Source: a bacterium
GTDB lineage: Bacteria; Joyebacterota; Joyebacteria; Joyebacterales; Joyebacteraceae
Direction of reading: 5' to 3'
DNA: 42,094 nucleotides
NCBI GenBank assembly: GCA_025782395.1
Contig: JALGZD010000026.1
Location: forward strand, 1-42,094
The notes under the pieces are model-generated. The model saw only the letters and a list, made by a program, of their open reading frames with translations. It ran no database searches and was not told the origin of the DNA. The stretch's first letter is position 1, and the number at the start of each line of letters is the position of its first letter. Below are positions 17,099 to 26,016 of the stretch, piece by piece. The translations under genes were made by a program, and so were the position numbers.

Positions 17099-17926
17099 GT
17101 GAGCAGGGAATCGAGGCCGATAGGCGTCTTTGACTCAGGCATAGGGGGACTCACCGTCGTCGCGGAGATCGCGCGGCAGCTCCCGAAAGAGAAAATAGTC
17201 TATTTCGGAGACACTGCGCGACTGCCGTACGGTCCGAAATCTACCGAGACGGTCACCCAATTCGCCATCCAGGACACGGAGTTCCTTCTTCGCCACGACG
17301 TGAAGATGGTTGTAGTCGCATGCAACACGGCATCTTCCCTCGCCGTTGACGAACTCCGAAGCCGGTACGATATCCCCATCGTCGGCGTTATAGAGCCCGG
17401 GGCGCTTGCCGCGGTCTCGTCGACGCTGATCGGGAAGATCGGTGTGATCGGGACGGAAGGGACCATCACCAGTCACGCTTATCGCGAGAGCATTCAACGG
17501 CTTGACAGTGAGATAGAAACTATCGAGCAGAGCTGTCCGCTCTTTGTTCCGTTGGCGGAGGAGGGGTGGACTGATCGTGAGGTCACTCTCGTTATCGCAC
17601 ACGAGTATCTAGCGCCGCTCAGGAACGCCGGTGTTGATGTGGTCGTGCTCGGCTGCACGCACTACCCGATACTGAAGGGGACGATTCAGAAGGTCTTCGG
17701 TCCGACCGTCACGCTCATAGACTCAGCGGAGGAGACGGCGGGCGACGTCGCGCAGGTTCTGACTGAGTTCGACATCGCGAACAATTCCGGCGAAGAACCC
17801 GCGCATCGGTTCTTCGTGAGCGACGTGCCGCATCGTTTCAGGGAGCAGGCTGAACGCTTCCTCGGTGCGGAACTACCGGATGTGAATGTTGTCAGCATCG
17901 ATGAACTCGTTGCCTTCGGCCGGTGA
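17099..17926 (+). CDS. murI: glutamate racemase
   Basis: 275 residues, normal length. It converts L- to D-glutamate for peptidoglycan. The GTG start follows AAAGGAG by 4 nt. The two catalytic cysteines are Cys75 (VACNTAS) and Cys186 (LGCTHYPIL). The N-terminal DSGIGGLTV, the YFGDTARLPYG loop and the IGVIGTEGTI segment are all present. The position after an amidase and a GerMN gene and before rdgB is a common cell-wall/nucleotide cluster. The rph gene often found between murI and rdgB is absent. Confidence 0.97.
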   Translation: MSRESRPIGVFDSGIGGLTVVAEIARQLPKEKIVYFGDTARLPYGPKSTETVTQFAIQDTEFLLRHDVKMVVVACNTASSLAVDELRSRYDIPIVGVIEPGALAAVSSTLIGKIGVIGTEGTITSHAYRESIQRLDSEIETIEQSCPLFVPLAEEGWTDREVTLVIAHEYLAPLRNAGVDVVVLGCTHYPILKGTIQKVFGPTVTLIDSAEETAGDVAQVLTEFDIANNSGEEPAHRFFVSDVPHRFREQAERFLGAELPDVNVVSIDELVAFGR

Positions 17927-17987
17927 GGGACGAAGCGCTGGTTCCTTTGCCTGGGCAAGTGTGAAGCCGATCCCTTGGGAGTGAAAT

Positions 17988-18578
17988 GTGAAGCTTGTCC
18001 TTGCAACGCGAAACGTCCACAAGATAGAGGAACTTTCCAGGATGCTGTCTGATCTCGATGTGGAGATCCTCTCGTTTCGCGATTTCCCGGATCTTCCCGA
18101 AGTTGTGGAGGACGGAGGGACTCTCGAAGACAACGCCGTCAAGAAAGCGAGAGAGATTTCTCAGGCAACCGGTCTTCCTGCGCTTGCCGACGACACAGGT
18201 CTTGAGGTTGCGGCTCTGGGCGGAGCCCCCGGCGTGATATCGGCTCGCTATGCCGGCGAGGCGTGCAGCTACGACGACAACAACCACAAGCTCCTTACGG
18301 AACTTAAAACTGTTCCTGATGAAGAACGTGGAGCCGCGTTTCGTTGCGTGATAGCTCTGGCGACACCCAGTGGAGAAGTGACCACGGTCGAGGGACGGAC
18401 CGACGGTGTCATCCTGTGGGAAGCGCGTGGTGACGCGGGCTTCGGTTACGATCCCGTGTTTCTGCCGAACGGGCACGCGCTTTCTTACGCGGAGATGTCG
18501 CAGGATGAGAAGAACGCTGTGAGCCATCGTGGAAGAGCACTCAGGGGGGCACGCGAGCTCATAGCGCGCATGATGTAG
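17988..18578 (+). CDS. rdgB: non-canonical purine NTP pyrophosphatase (RdgB/HAM1)
   Basis: 196 residues. The family hydrolyses ITP, dITP and XTP to monophosphates. Visible blocks are LVLATRNVHKIEEL (substrate loop), ADDTGLEVAALGGAPGVISARYAG, FRCVIAL, WEARGDAGFGYDPVFLP and SHRGRAL. The GTG start has GGGAG upstream. It follows murI by 61 bp, probably in the same transcript. Two hairpins (GCGCTC/GAGCGC near 18593 and CCGGGCG/CGCCCGG near 18615) follow without a T-run. Confidence 0.96.
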   Translation: MKLVLATRNVHKIEELSRMLSDLDVEILSFRDFPDLPEVVEDGGTLEDNAVKKAREISQATGLPALADDTGLEVAALGGAPGVISARYAGEACSYDDNNHKLLTELKTVPDEERGAAFRCVIALATPSGEVTTVEGRTDGVILWEARGDAGFGYDPVFLPNGHALSYAEMSQDEKNAVSHRGRALRGARELIARMM

Positions 18579-18732
18579 AGCGTACACAGGGCGCTCACAG
18601 AGCGCACCGTCAGGCCGGGCGGCCGCATCGCCCGGGAGGCTGCACGGCAGAGCGGCAGTCTTCGGCCTCCGGCCCGTAATACCCGCACAGCACAGTGGTT
18701 ACACGATTTCACACCCCGACGATCTCAAACGC

Positions 18733-18761
18733 TTGCGCCAAGATTCCGGCCGTGATAGAAT
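18733..18761 (+). promoter_or_regulatory. extended -10 promoter of a possible small RNA
   Basis: TTGCGC (18733-18738), 17-bp spacer, TAGAAT (18756-18761) preceded by TGA. The -35 is weak (3 of 6). The start would be near 18768. No gene starts here, and the tRNA-Pro gene downstream has its own stronger promoter. Confidence 0.45.
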
Positions 18762-18767
18762 CCCCTT

Positions 18768-18895
18768 TGAGTTCCTCTGACGGGGAACTCGCGTGACTGT
18801 TCTGGCCGACTTGGCTTCCTCTTGGGGGTCAAGTCTTCAGGTGGCCGCGGGCCTCCCATTGGGCCGCGGCCACAAATACACTACGGCCGGTTTTT
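18768..18895 (+). ncRNA. possible small structured RNA (about 128 nt)
   Basis: Three successive hairpins follow the promoter: GAGTTCC/GGAACTC (18769-18775, 18784-18790), GACTTG/CAAGTC (18808-18813, 18830-18835) and a perfect 10-bp GTGGCCGCGG/CCGCGGCCAC (18841-18850, 18864-18873). A GGCCG segment just before GTTTTT (18890-18895) could instead pair with part of the third stem, which would give alternative terminator-like structures. No known RNA family was recognised. The rest of 18579-18954 has nothing else. Confidence 0.35.
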
Positions 18896-18905
18896 CCCCT
18901 CCGAC

Positions 18906-18934
18906 TTGACAGGGTGCGCGTCGATGGATATTAT
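18906..18934 (+). promoter_or_regulatory. promoter of the tRNA-Pro/Arg/His operon
   Basis: Perfect TTGACA (18906-18911), 17-bp spacer, TATTAT (18929-18934). Transcription would start about 15 nt before tRNA-Pro. Near-consensus strength is usual for stable-RNA operons. Confidence 0.85.
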
Positions 18935-18954
18935 AAGTGCTTGTTGTCGGCCAC

Positions 18955-19032
<78 letters not shown>

Positions 19033-19035
19033 AGC

Positions 19036-19112
19036 GCGCCTGTAGCTCAGGTGGATAGAGCAACGGACTTCTAATCCGTGGGTCGCTGGTTCGAGTCCAG
19101 CCAGGCGTACCA
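19036..19112 (+). tRNA. tRNA-Arg (anticodon TCT)
   Basis: The acceptor stem GCGCCTG/CAGGCGT closes with a terminal G-T pair. The anticodon loop CTTCTAA gives TCT, and the CCA end is encoded. It is co-transcribed with the flanking tRNAs. Confidence 0.95.
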
Positions 19113-19123
19113 TAGAAAAGAGT

Positions 19124-19200
19124 GGTGGGAGTAGCTCAGTTGGTAGAGCCCTGGATTGTGGTTCCAGTTGTCGCGGGTTCGAGCCCCGTCTTCCACCCCA
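19124..19200 (+). tRNA. tRNA-His (anticodon GTG)
   Basis: The anticodon loop TTGTGGT gives GTG. The extra 5' G at 19124 can pair with C73, the identity feature of histidine tRNA, so the gene starts one base before the regular acceptor stem. CCA is encoded. Confidence 0.95.
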
Positions 19201-19420
19201 CTACTAATAGCTGCCCGTGTCCGGGTAGTTGGGATGTGTTGCCGCGATAGTGCGGCGCTGGTCTTCACAGAAGTTCAGGCAGACGACGGAGTCCCGCACG
19301 AGGCAAGCCGCGAGCGGTCGGGGTGTATCCCCTCAACAAGACAACGTCCCCTGATCGGTAGCCCTCCGGGGCGTCGGGTGGAAGATGACATGAGGTGGGC
19401 CCCTTCTGGAGGATGGTACT

Positions 19421-19852
19421 GTGGCCGGTAGAGGAGTCAACAAAGTCATTCTTATCGGGAATCTTGGAGGCGATCCCGAGCTTCGGACTACGCCGAGCGG
19501 AACTTCTGTCGCGACGTTCACCCTGGCTACGAATGAATCGTGGACGGGTAAGGATGGCGTCAAGCAGGAGAAGACGGAATGGCACCGGATCGTCGCCTGG
19601 GGCAAGCTGGCGGAGATCTGTGGGCAGTACCTGTCGAAGGGCCGTCAGGTCTACATCGAAGGTCGGCTGACCACGCGGTCCTGGGAAGACAAGCAGGGCG
19701 TGCAGAGGAAGACGACTGAGGTTATCGCCCGCGACATGCAGATGCTGGGTGGACGAGGAGATCAGGGCGGAGTCGCAACGAGCGATTCGGAGACGCCCGA
19801 ATTCGTCGCCGCATCGAGTACCAAGATCGAGGACGACGACCTGCCGTTCTAG
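19421..19852 (+). CDS. ssb: single-stranded DNA-binding protein
   Basis: 143 residues. The GTG start has GGAGG 8 nt upstream. The OB fold is recognised from [62 protein letters not shown] and the [14 protein letters not shown] strand. The short flexible linker ends in the acidic DDDLPF tip that docks SSB-interacting proteins. The gene is flanked by tRNAs rather than by rpsF/rpsR as in many bacteria. The 220-bp gap upstream shows no clear promoter. Confidence 0.97.
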   Translation: MAGRGVNKVILIGNLGGDPELRTTPSGTSVATFTLATNESWTGKDGVKQEKTEWHRIVAWGKLAEICGQYLSKGRQVYIEGRLTTRSWEDKQGVQRKTTEVIARDMQMLGGRGDQGGVATSDSETPEFVAASSTKIEDDDLPF

Positions 19853-19873
19853 ACAGCAGAGACGTGGCATAGC

Positions 19874-19950
<77 letters not shown>

Positions 19951-20044
19951 ACGAGGCGGGGCCGGGGATCATTCCGGCCCCGCGCTTGCATGTAGGACTC
20001 AGGATACGGTGAAAGAGCTGTGCTCGCCGGACGCGGCGGCCGTG

Positions 20045-20073
20045 TTGACAGTCGGCAAGGGCTACTCTAGACT
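20045..20073 (+). promoter_or_regulatory. promoter of the polysaccharide operon, predicting a leaderless mRNA
   Basis: TTGACA (20045-20050), 17-bp spacer, TAGACT (20068-20073). The expected start, 6-9 nt downstream, falls at 20080-20082, on the ATG of the next gene. There is no Shine-Dalgarno sequence between -10 and ATG, so the message would be leaderless. Confidence 0.7.
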
Positions 20074-20081
20074 GAATCGTC

Positions 20082-21338
20082 ATGCACATCGTGTTCATAC
20101 ATAGGGGCGTTTACCCCGAAAGAATAGGCGGGACCTACAGTTACATCTACGAACTGGGGCGCGGCCTTGCTTCGCGCGGGCACCGCGTGCGCGTCATTGC
20201 GAGTACCAGCGAGCCCACGGCTCCGGCCCCGTACGAGCATGAGGGGATGCTGATCTACAAGTATGCGTTCAGGCGCGTCAACCCGGTGGCAAGCACTCTG
20301 CAGCACCTCAGGAACTCCGAGCGGCTCTTCCATGAGATCGCGACCGAGGAAGCCGTCGACATTCTGACGATTCACGAGGCACAGCTTGGCTACAGGGCGG
20401 CGCGATCGGCGCTGGGGCGTTCGGTCTGCCAGCTGCCAACCTTCCACGCGCCGGTCTTCCTCGAGTTCCGTTTCGGCGTACAGTGGAAGCTTGAGAAGGA
20501 GCGTTCGCCGATGAAGCGCGCGGCGCTCCGGCTCACGGCGCCTCCCATGGAGTACTGGCAGAGGAAGTACGAACGTGGTGTACTCGAGCAGGCGTACGCC
20601 ATCAATGTGCTTTCCAAGTACAGCAAGAGTCACATTGCCAACGAGTTTCCGAGCATCGACCTCGACCGTGTGTACGTCATCCCTGGAGGAGTCGATACGG
20701 ACCGCTTTCGTCCTGCTGCCGACCGCGGGGCTCTCAGAGCGCAGCTTGGAATCGACGACAGCGTCGTGGAACTCCTGACGGTTAGAAAACTTGCCCCGCG
20801 CATGGGACTCGAGAACCTCATCCAGGCGATACCGCGCATCGCGGCGGCTGCATCGGATCTCGGGCGGCGCGTGCACCTTACCGTTTGCGGAGACGGGGCG
20901 TTGATGCCCGTGCTCCGCGGTCTTGCCTCCGAACTCGGCGTCGCGGACGCGGTGACGCTGGCGGGACGGGTGACCGACAACGATCTCGTCCAACACTACC
21001 AGGCGTCTGACCTCTTCGTCTTGCCGACCGCCGCGATGGAGGGTTTCGGCATCTCGACAGTCGAGGCACTGTCTGTGAATCTTCCGGTTGTCGGGACGCC
21101 CGCGGGGGCGACCCCGGAGATCCTTCAGGCTATCGACCCGGCGCTTCTGACGCGAGACACGAGCGCCGAGGCGATCGCGTACGCAGTGACGGCCTGGCTC
21201 GGCAGGCGTGAGGAGGAGTCCGGAACCGATCGTTACCGGCAGGAGGTACTCGCGAAATACTCGTGGGATCATGTGACCGATCTCATGGAGGCCCACTACG
21301 GGGACCGGCTCGAGACGTTCCGGAGGAGGCCGGCGTGA
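20082..21338 (+). CDS. glycosyltransferase family 4 (GT-B)
   Basis: 418 residues. A retaining GT4 enzyme that would transfer a sugar from a nucleotide donor to a lipid- or glycan acceptor at the cytoplasmic face. The N-terminal half begins MHIVFIHRGVYPERIGGTYSYIYELGRGL (acceptor Rossmann fold). The donor half shows VIPGGVDTDRFRP, LTVRKLAPRMGLENLI and the EX7E-type block AAMEGFGISTVEALSVNLPVVG. It is first in a four-gene operon and overlaps the next gene by 4 bp (GTGA). Confidence 0.9.
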   Translation: MHIVFIHRGVYPERIGGTYSYIYELGRGLASRGHRVRVIASTSEPTAPAPYEHEGMLIYKYAFRRVNPVASTLQHLRNSERLFHEIATEEAVDILTIHEAQLGYRAARSALGRSVCQLPTFHAPVFLEFRFGVQWKLEKERSPMKRAALRLTAPPMEYWQRKYERGVLEQAYAINVLSKYSKSHIANEFPSIDLDRVYVIPGGVDTDRFRPAADRGALRAQLGIDDSVVELLTVRKLAPRMGLENLIQAIPRIAAAASDLGRRVHLTVCGDGALMPVLRGLASELGVADAVTLAGRVTDNDLVQHYQASDLFVLPTAAMEGFGISTVEALSVNLPVVGTPAGATPEILQAIDPALLTRDTSAEAIAYAVTAWLGRREEESGTDRYRQEVLAKYSWDHVTDLMEAHYGDRLETFRRRPA

Positions 21339-22471
21339 GTGACAGGAACAGGCGCGCGATTCTGAGAGCAGTCGGCGACGTCGCGCTCATCGCGGGGGCG
21401 GCGCAGGCGCTCATCGAGCGGAGGAGCGTTGCCTGGCGGGAGACGGCATCGATTCTCAGCGCAGCAGATGTCACCTTCGCGAACTTCGAAATGGCGCTTC
21501 CGCTCGGTGAGAGTGAGCGGGTTGCGCCTGATGTGAGTCCGGATCTCATTGGGGTGTCCGCAGCGCTCGACCCGTTCCTCGAGGCCGGTGTGGACGTGGT
21601 GGCGCTGGCGACGAACCACATCATGGATTGGGGCGTCGAAGGTCTCGCCGATACGCTGGCGCAGTTCCGCGAGCGTGGCGTCGAGACGGTCGGAGCCGGG
21701 ATGTCACTCGACGAGGCGGTGCGTGCTGTTGTTATCGAGCGCGCGGGACTCAAGATCGGATTCGCGGCATTTACTCCAGAGCAACGGTGGACCGCAGGAC
21801 CGGACAGGCCCGGGGCTGCACCGCTCAGATTCGAGCTGGTGAGGAAGGCACTGGAGGGGATGGGTGACGCCGATGTGCGTATCATCTCGCTCCACTGGGG
21901 GCTCGAGATGTCATCGTATCCCACGCCGGAGGACCGCGAGCTGGCCCGCCGGATCGCCGGAGCGGGAGCCGACCTCATCCTGGGGCACCATCCGCACGTT
22001 ATCCAAGGTGTGGAGCAGTTAGATGGAACACACGTCGTCTACAGCATGGGGAACTTCATCTTCGACATCAATGCGGGTCGAGTCGAGCACGGCTTCGACC
22101 CGGAGGATCTCCGGTCGGCGTACATGATCGAGGTGGAACTCGATGCGAGCGGCGTAGCCAGGCTCCGGACGGTTCCCATCTGGCTGGACGACGACGGGAT
22201 CGGCGGCGTTGCGGCCGGCGACCGCGGCGAGCGCATCGCAGAGCGAGTGGAGTCGTGCTCCGAGCAGATCGAAGAGGGTGCCGTCGGCGTGTGGGAGCAT
22301 GCGGGTGGGACGCTCGTCAGGCACAAACTCAAATGCATGCGGGTCTCACTCCGGGATGGAGGGATCAGGTTCGTGTTCAGCGAGCTGAAGCGCGTACGGA
22401 TGAGGCACTTCAAGCTTCTTTGGGGCTATATCGTTGGTCGTCTCCGGCGTGACGGCGGCGGAGCGCGGTAG
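21335..22471 (+). CDS. CapA-like (PGA_cap) metallophosphatase-fold protein
   Basis: 378 residues from the GTG at 21335, which overlaps the upstream stop and has GGAGGAGG 5 nt before it. An in-frame start at 21263 is possible but lacks such a site. Family motifs are GDVAL, FANFEMAL, ALATNHIMDWG, ISLHWGLE, GHHPHVIQGVE and VYSMGNFIFD. CapA-type proteins act in poly-gamma-glutamate or capsule assembly. There is no signal peptide or membrane anchor here, so the product may be cytoplasmic. The operon places it in surface-glycan synthesis. Confidence 0.88.
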   Translation: MSDRNRRAILRAVGDVALIAGAAQALIERRSVAWRETASILSAADVTFANFEMALPLGESERVAPDVSPDLIGVSAALDPFLEAGVDVVALATNHIMDWGVEGLADTLAQFRERGVETVGAGMSLDEAVRAVVIERAGLKIGFAAFTPEQRWTAGPDRPGAAPLRFELVRKALEGMGDADVRIISLHWGLEMSSYPTPEDRELARRIAGAGADLILGHHPHVIQGVEQLDGTHVVYSMGNFIFDINAGRVEHGFDPEDLRSAYMIEVELDASGVARLRTVPIWLDDDGIGGVAAGDRGERIAERVESCSEQIEEGAVGVWEHAGGTLVRHKLKCMRVSLRDGGIRFVFSELKRVRMRHFKLLWGYIVGRLRRDGGGAR

Positions 22472-22514
22472 GAGCTGCCCGGCTTGTGTAGCAGGCAAAT
22501 CGAGCGAGGTATTC

Positions 22515-23906
22515 GTGAAGTTCGCTGAGAAATCATGGTACCAGCGGAGCCCGGTGATCGTGCAGAGCGCGGTCGTTTCGCTATACGGCCTCGGTGGTCG
22601 CATCGTCCGGAACGAGGGTCAATTCCGGCAGATCCTCGGAGAGCTCGAGGAGAGCGAGTGGTACTCGGCGGACCAGTTCCAGGCGATGCAGGACGAGAAG
22701 CTCCGCAAGCTCATCGCGCACTGCTATGAGTACGTGCCGTTCTACCGAAGTGTCATGCAGGAGCGCGGGCTTGCACCACGCGACATCGAGACCACCGCCG
22801 ATCTTCCGAAGCTGCCGTACGTCACCAAAGAGGACGTGCGGACCCGGATGAAGGAGTTCCTGAGCACCGCGCCGGAGCGGGGACGTCTCTACCCATCGAC
22901 GTCGAGCGGAACGACCGGCACGCCGCTTGAGCTCCTGCGGGATCAGTACTCAGTGAGTTTCGAGCAGGCGTCGCTCTGGCGGCACTGGCGGATCGCCGGC
23001 GTGCCGCTCTGGGGACGCCGCGCGACGCTCCGGGGTCACCCGGTCGTGCCGCAACGACAGACGGATCCGCCGTACTGGCGCGTGAACCGCGCCGAGAACC
23101 AACTCATTATGTCCGGGTTTCATCTGTCGGATGAACGGGCGCGCGACTTCGCCGATGCAATCAGGAACTTCGGTGCGATCGCGCTCGAGGCGATCCCATC
23201 GCCCGCATACTTCCTCGGGAGAGCAATGCTCGAGCAGAATATCCGTCTTGAGCTTCGCTGCGTCGTAACCAGCTCGGAGCCACTCTACCCCGAGCACCGA
23301 GTCGTTATCGAGGAAGCGTTCGGCTGCAAGGTCTTCGATTTCTACAGTCAGTCCGAGCGCGTCTGCTTCGGCATGGAGTGTGAGCGTCACACGGGCCTTC
23401 ATCTCGCGCCGGAATATGGCATCGTCGAGTACGTGGAGCCCGAGTGGGAACACGACGAAGGGCTGGTAGAAATCATCGGTACTGGCCTCAACAACTTCAA
23501 GATGCCGCTCATTCGCTATCGGACGGAGGACTTCATAAGCTTCCATCCGGATGCGTGTCCGTGCGGGAGGGCGATGCCGCTTCTGCCGCCACTCGACACA
23601 CGGGCGGGAGGCATCCTCCGGACGCCGGACGGGCGGAACATCGCGTACTCACTCGTCAACTACGCATTCATGGGCACGAAGAACTTCCGGAAGTCGCAGA
23701 TCATTCAGGACGAGCTCGACCGGATCAGAGTGAAGATCGTTCCGGCGCCGGAGTACACCGAAGAGGACGGACGCACGCTCGTGGAGAAACTATCGTCGTA
23801 TCTGGGCGAGGGCGTCAAGATCACGATTGAACTCGTCGATGATATCGAGCGCGCACGGAGCGGAAAGTACCAGTGGATCGTCTCGAACCTTGACCCGCTT
23901 CGATAG
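22515..23906 (+). CDS. phenylacetate-CoA ligase/CapK-like adenylate-forming enzyme
   Basis: About 463 residues from the GTG at 22515. An upstream in-frame start at 22434 would overlap the CapA gene and adds a non-conserved stretch. The ATP-binding P-loop is STSSGTTGTPLELL. Other family blocks are LRKLIAHCYEYVPFYR, FYSQSERV, TGLNNFKMPLIRYRTEDF and the NFRKSQIIQ segment. CapK-type members are frequent in capsule and exopolysaccharide loci, where the acid they activate is unknown. The neighbours, two GT4 enzymes and a CapA-like protein, favour that role over phenylacetate breakdown. Confidence 0.87.
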   Translation: MKFAEKSWYQRSPVIVQSAVVSLYGLGGRIVRNEGQFRQILGELEESEWYSADQFQAMQDEKLRKLIAHCYEYVPFYRSVMQERGLAPRDIETTADLPKLPYVTKEDVRTRMKEFLSTAPERGRLYPSTSSGTTGTPLELLRDQYSVSFEQASLWRHWRIAGVPLWGRRATLRGHPVVPQRQTDPPYWRVNRAENQLIMSGFHLSDERARDFADAIRNFGAIALEAIPSPAYFLGRAMLEQNIRLELRCVVTSSEPLYPEHRVVIEEAFGCKVFDFYSQSERVCFGMECERHTGLHLAPEYGIVEYVEPEWEHDEGLVEIIGTGLNNFKMPLIRYRTEDFISFHPDACPCGRAMPLLPPLDTRAGGILRTPDGRNIAYSLVNYAFMGTKNFRKSQIIQDELDRIRVKIVPAPEYTEEDGRTLVEKLSSYLGEGVKITIELVDDIERARSGKYQWIVSNLDPLR

Positions 23907-23914
23907 GGGAATGC

Positions 23915-25132
23915 GTGGCTACCACCGGTGACACAGACAGGTTGCGGGCGCAGGGGAATGCGCCGGGCCCGAACAACGAGAATGGCGCCGGGACCATGGA
24001 CAGCTCGCTCGCAGCGCACGGCCGTTCCCGCCACGTTCGCGTTGTCATGCTCGGTCCCGCGCTCAAGGTGCGGGGCGGCGTGTCCGCGGTGGTGACGTCA
24101 CTCCTGAGGGCATTCCGTTCGGACGGAGGCGACGTCCGCTACATTGCCACACACCTGGACGGGCCGAAACTTCTAAAGGCCACTGCTGCGGTCGCCGGCT
24201 CGATGAAACTTCTGGTCTCGCTCGTCTTCCGGCAGTGCGACATTGTGCACGTGCACATGGCTTCACACGGGAGCTTCGCGCGTAAGGCCTCTCTGCTTAG
24301 GATGGCACAGCTGTTCGGATGCAGCACGGTCGTGCATGTCCACGGGGCGGGGTTCGATTCCTTCTTCGACCAATCTTCGCTCACCCGCAAGCGCGCCATA
24401 ACTCACACGCTCGAGAGCGCGGACCTCGTCATCGCTCTCTCTGAGGAGTGGAGAAGCCGTCTCTCGGCGATGGCGCCGAAGGCTGCCATCCGTGTTCTGA
24501 TGAACCCGGTCGTCTGCGCGGAGTTTGCCGATGTCGCTGCGGCGCGGCCCGATGTTTCACAGGATGGAGGAACCATTCTCTTCCTGGGCGCGTTCGGGAG
24601 ACGGAAGGGTGTGTTTGACCTCATCGAGGCGGGTGTGAAGATCGCGGAACAGCGTGCGCACTTCGTGTTCGAACTTGGCGGCGACCAGGACGTTGACGAA
24701 CTGCGAGAGCTCATCGCGGAGCGTGGACTTGAGAGCAACGTCCGCGTGCTCGGATGGGTGAGGGGGCAGGAGAAGCTGGATGCATTCCGCCGCGCGCACG
24801 TCTTCGTGCTGCCGTCATACCATGAAGGCCTCCCCATCGCCGTGCTCGAGGCGCTGGCGGCTGGACTCCCGATAGTTACCACCCCCGTGGGCGGGATCCC
24901 GGAGGTCATCAAGGACGGCGTCAACGGGATCCTTATCGAGCCCGGTGATATTGACGCGCTCGCAGAGGGCATCCTTCGCTTGCTTGACGACGAGGCGCTC
25001 CGCAAGCGCATGGCCGGAACGAATGTCGAGCTCGCGCTCCGCGACCACGATGCGACCGTAGTCGCGCGGACGCTCTGTCTCTGGTATGATGACATTGTGG
25101 CCGGCCGCATGGGGACGGATGCCTCGGACTGA
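23915..25132 (+). CDS. glycosyltransferase family 4 (GT-B)
   Basis: 405 residues from a GTG start 8 bp after the previous stop, with GGGGAA upstream. After a 35-residue low-complexity N-terminus, the GT-B fold begins at VVMLGPALKVRGGVSAVV. The donor domain shows TILFLGAFGRRKGVFDLIEAG, VRVLGWVRGQEKLDAFR and PSYHEGLPIAVLEALAAGLPIVTTPVGGIPEVI, the classical GT4 EX7E region. It ends the polysaccharide operon. Sugar and acceptor cannot be named. Confidence 0.9.
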   Translation: MATTGDTDRLRAQGNAPGPNNENGAGTMDSSLAAHGRSRHVRVVMLGPALKVRGGVSAVVTSLLRAFRSDGGDVRYIATHLDGPKLLKATAAVAGSMKLLVSLVFRQCDIVHVHMASHGSFARKASLLRMAQLFGCSTVVHVHGAGFDSFFDQSSLTRKRAITHTLESADLVIALSEEWRSRLSAMAPKAAIRVLMNPVVCAEFADVAAARPDVSQDGGTILFLGAFGRRKGVFDLIEAGVKIAEQRAHFVFELGGDQDVDELRELIAERGLESNVRVLGWVRGQEKLDAFRRAHVFVLPSYHEGLPIAVLEALAAGLPIVTTPVGGIPEVIKDGVNGILIEPGDIDALAEGILRLLDDEALRKRMAGTNVELALRDHDATVVARTLCLWYDDIVAGRMGTDASD

Positions 25133-25176
25133 CCACGCCGGTCGCTGACACTACACACGTTGACTACGGAGGATCA

Positions 25177-25956
25177 ATGCGAGTACTCCGGACGATTGTT
25201 CAGACGCTCTTTCTGGCGGGCGTAGTTGCGGTCATGATACGGGGGGCGATGGGGCTGACCACCTCGACCTGTGGGACCTACTGTCCTTTCGCAGGACTCG
25301 TGGCGCTCTACTCGCTACTGCGCTACAAGACCTACACCTGCGCCATGAATGAGCTTCACGTCGCGCTTTTCGTTTCGCTTGTGGCTCTGACTCTTATCAC
25401 GAAGAAGTCGTTCTGCTCGTGGGTCTGTCCGCTGGGGACGGTTCAGGAGTGGATAGGGAAGGCCGGCCGGAAGGTCTTCGGTCGCTACGTCCGTCCGCCC
25501 ATCGCCGTCGACCGCATTCTGCTCAATCTCAAGTACGTTGTTCTTGTCCTTGTGCTCGGTCTCACCTGGACCGTGTGGCAGGGCCATCTGGGCTTCAGAG
25601 CGTACGACCCGTTCTACATTATCTTCACCGGATTTCAGGGTCATGAGACTCTCTGGTTCAGCATCTTCATAGGCATCGGTGTGCTGGTCGCCGCGTTCTT
25701 CGTTCCGATGGTGTGGTGCCGCTACCTCTGTCCGCTCAGCGCCGTCATGGATCCCATGAGTCGCGCGGGGTTCCTGAGACTCAGGCGTAATCCCGGCCTC
25801 TGTACCGACTGCGGGATTTGCGATGAAGCGTGTCCCCACGGAATCCGCGTGGCGACCGCGGACGAAGTGACCGCACGCAACTGCACGAACTGCCTGGAAT
25901 GCGCTGAGGTGTGCCCCGAGAAGGGGGCGCTGGAGCTCACACTGTTCGGCAAGTAG
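25177..25956 (+). CDS. NapH/CcoG-like membrane polyferredoxin
   Basis: 259 residues, start ATG with GGAGG upstream. Four to five membrane helices (about 8-24, 43-74, 110-130, 155-180) carry the paired membrane-border motifs CSWVCPLG and CRYLCPLS of the NapH/NosR/RdxA group. The C-terminal domain has two [4Fe-4S] ferredoxin motifs, CTDCGICDEACP and CTNCLECAEVCP. Such proteins pass electrons from quinol or cytoplasmic donors to periplasmic reductases or metal-handling partners. No reductase is encoded nearby. The next gene is an HMA-like anchored protein 60 bp away, so the two may work together. Confidence 0.88.
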   Translation: MRVLRTIVQTLFLAGVVAVMIRGAMGLTTSTCGTYCPFAGLVALYSLLRYKTYTCAMNELHVALFVSLVALTLITKKSFCSWVCPLGTVQEWIGKAGRKVFGRYVRPPIAVDRILLNLKYVVLVLVLGLTWTVWQGHLGFRAYDPFYIIFTGFQGHETLWFSIFIGIGVLVAAFFVPMVWCRYLCPLSAVMDPMSRAGFLRLRRNPGLCTDCGICDEACPHGIRVATADEVTARNCTNCLECAEVCPEKGALELTLFGK

Positions 25957-26016
25957 AGGGGCGGCCGCATCCGGTTCACCGAGCACAGACCGGAGGCATC
26001 TGACAAGAGGTATCCC

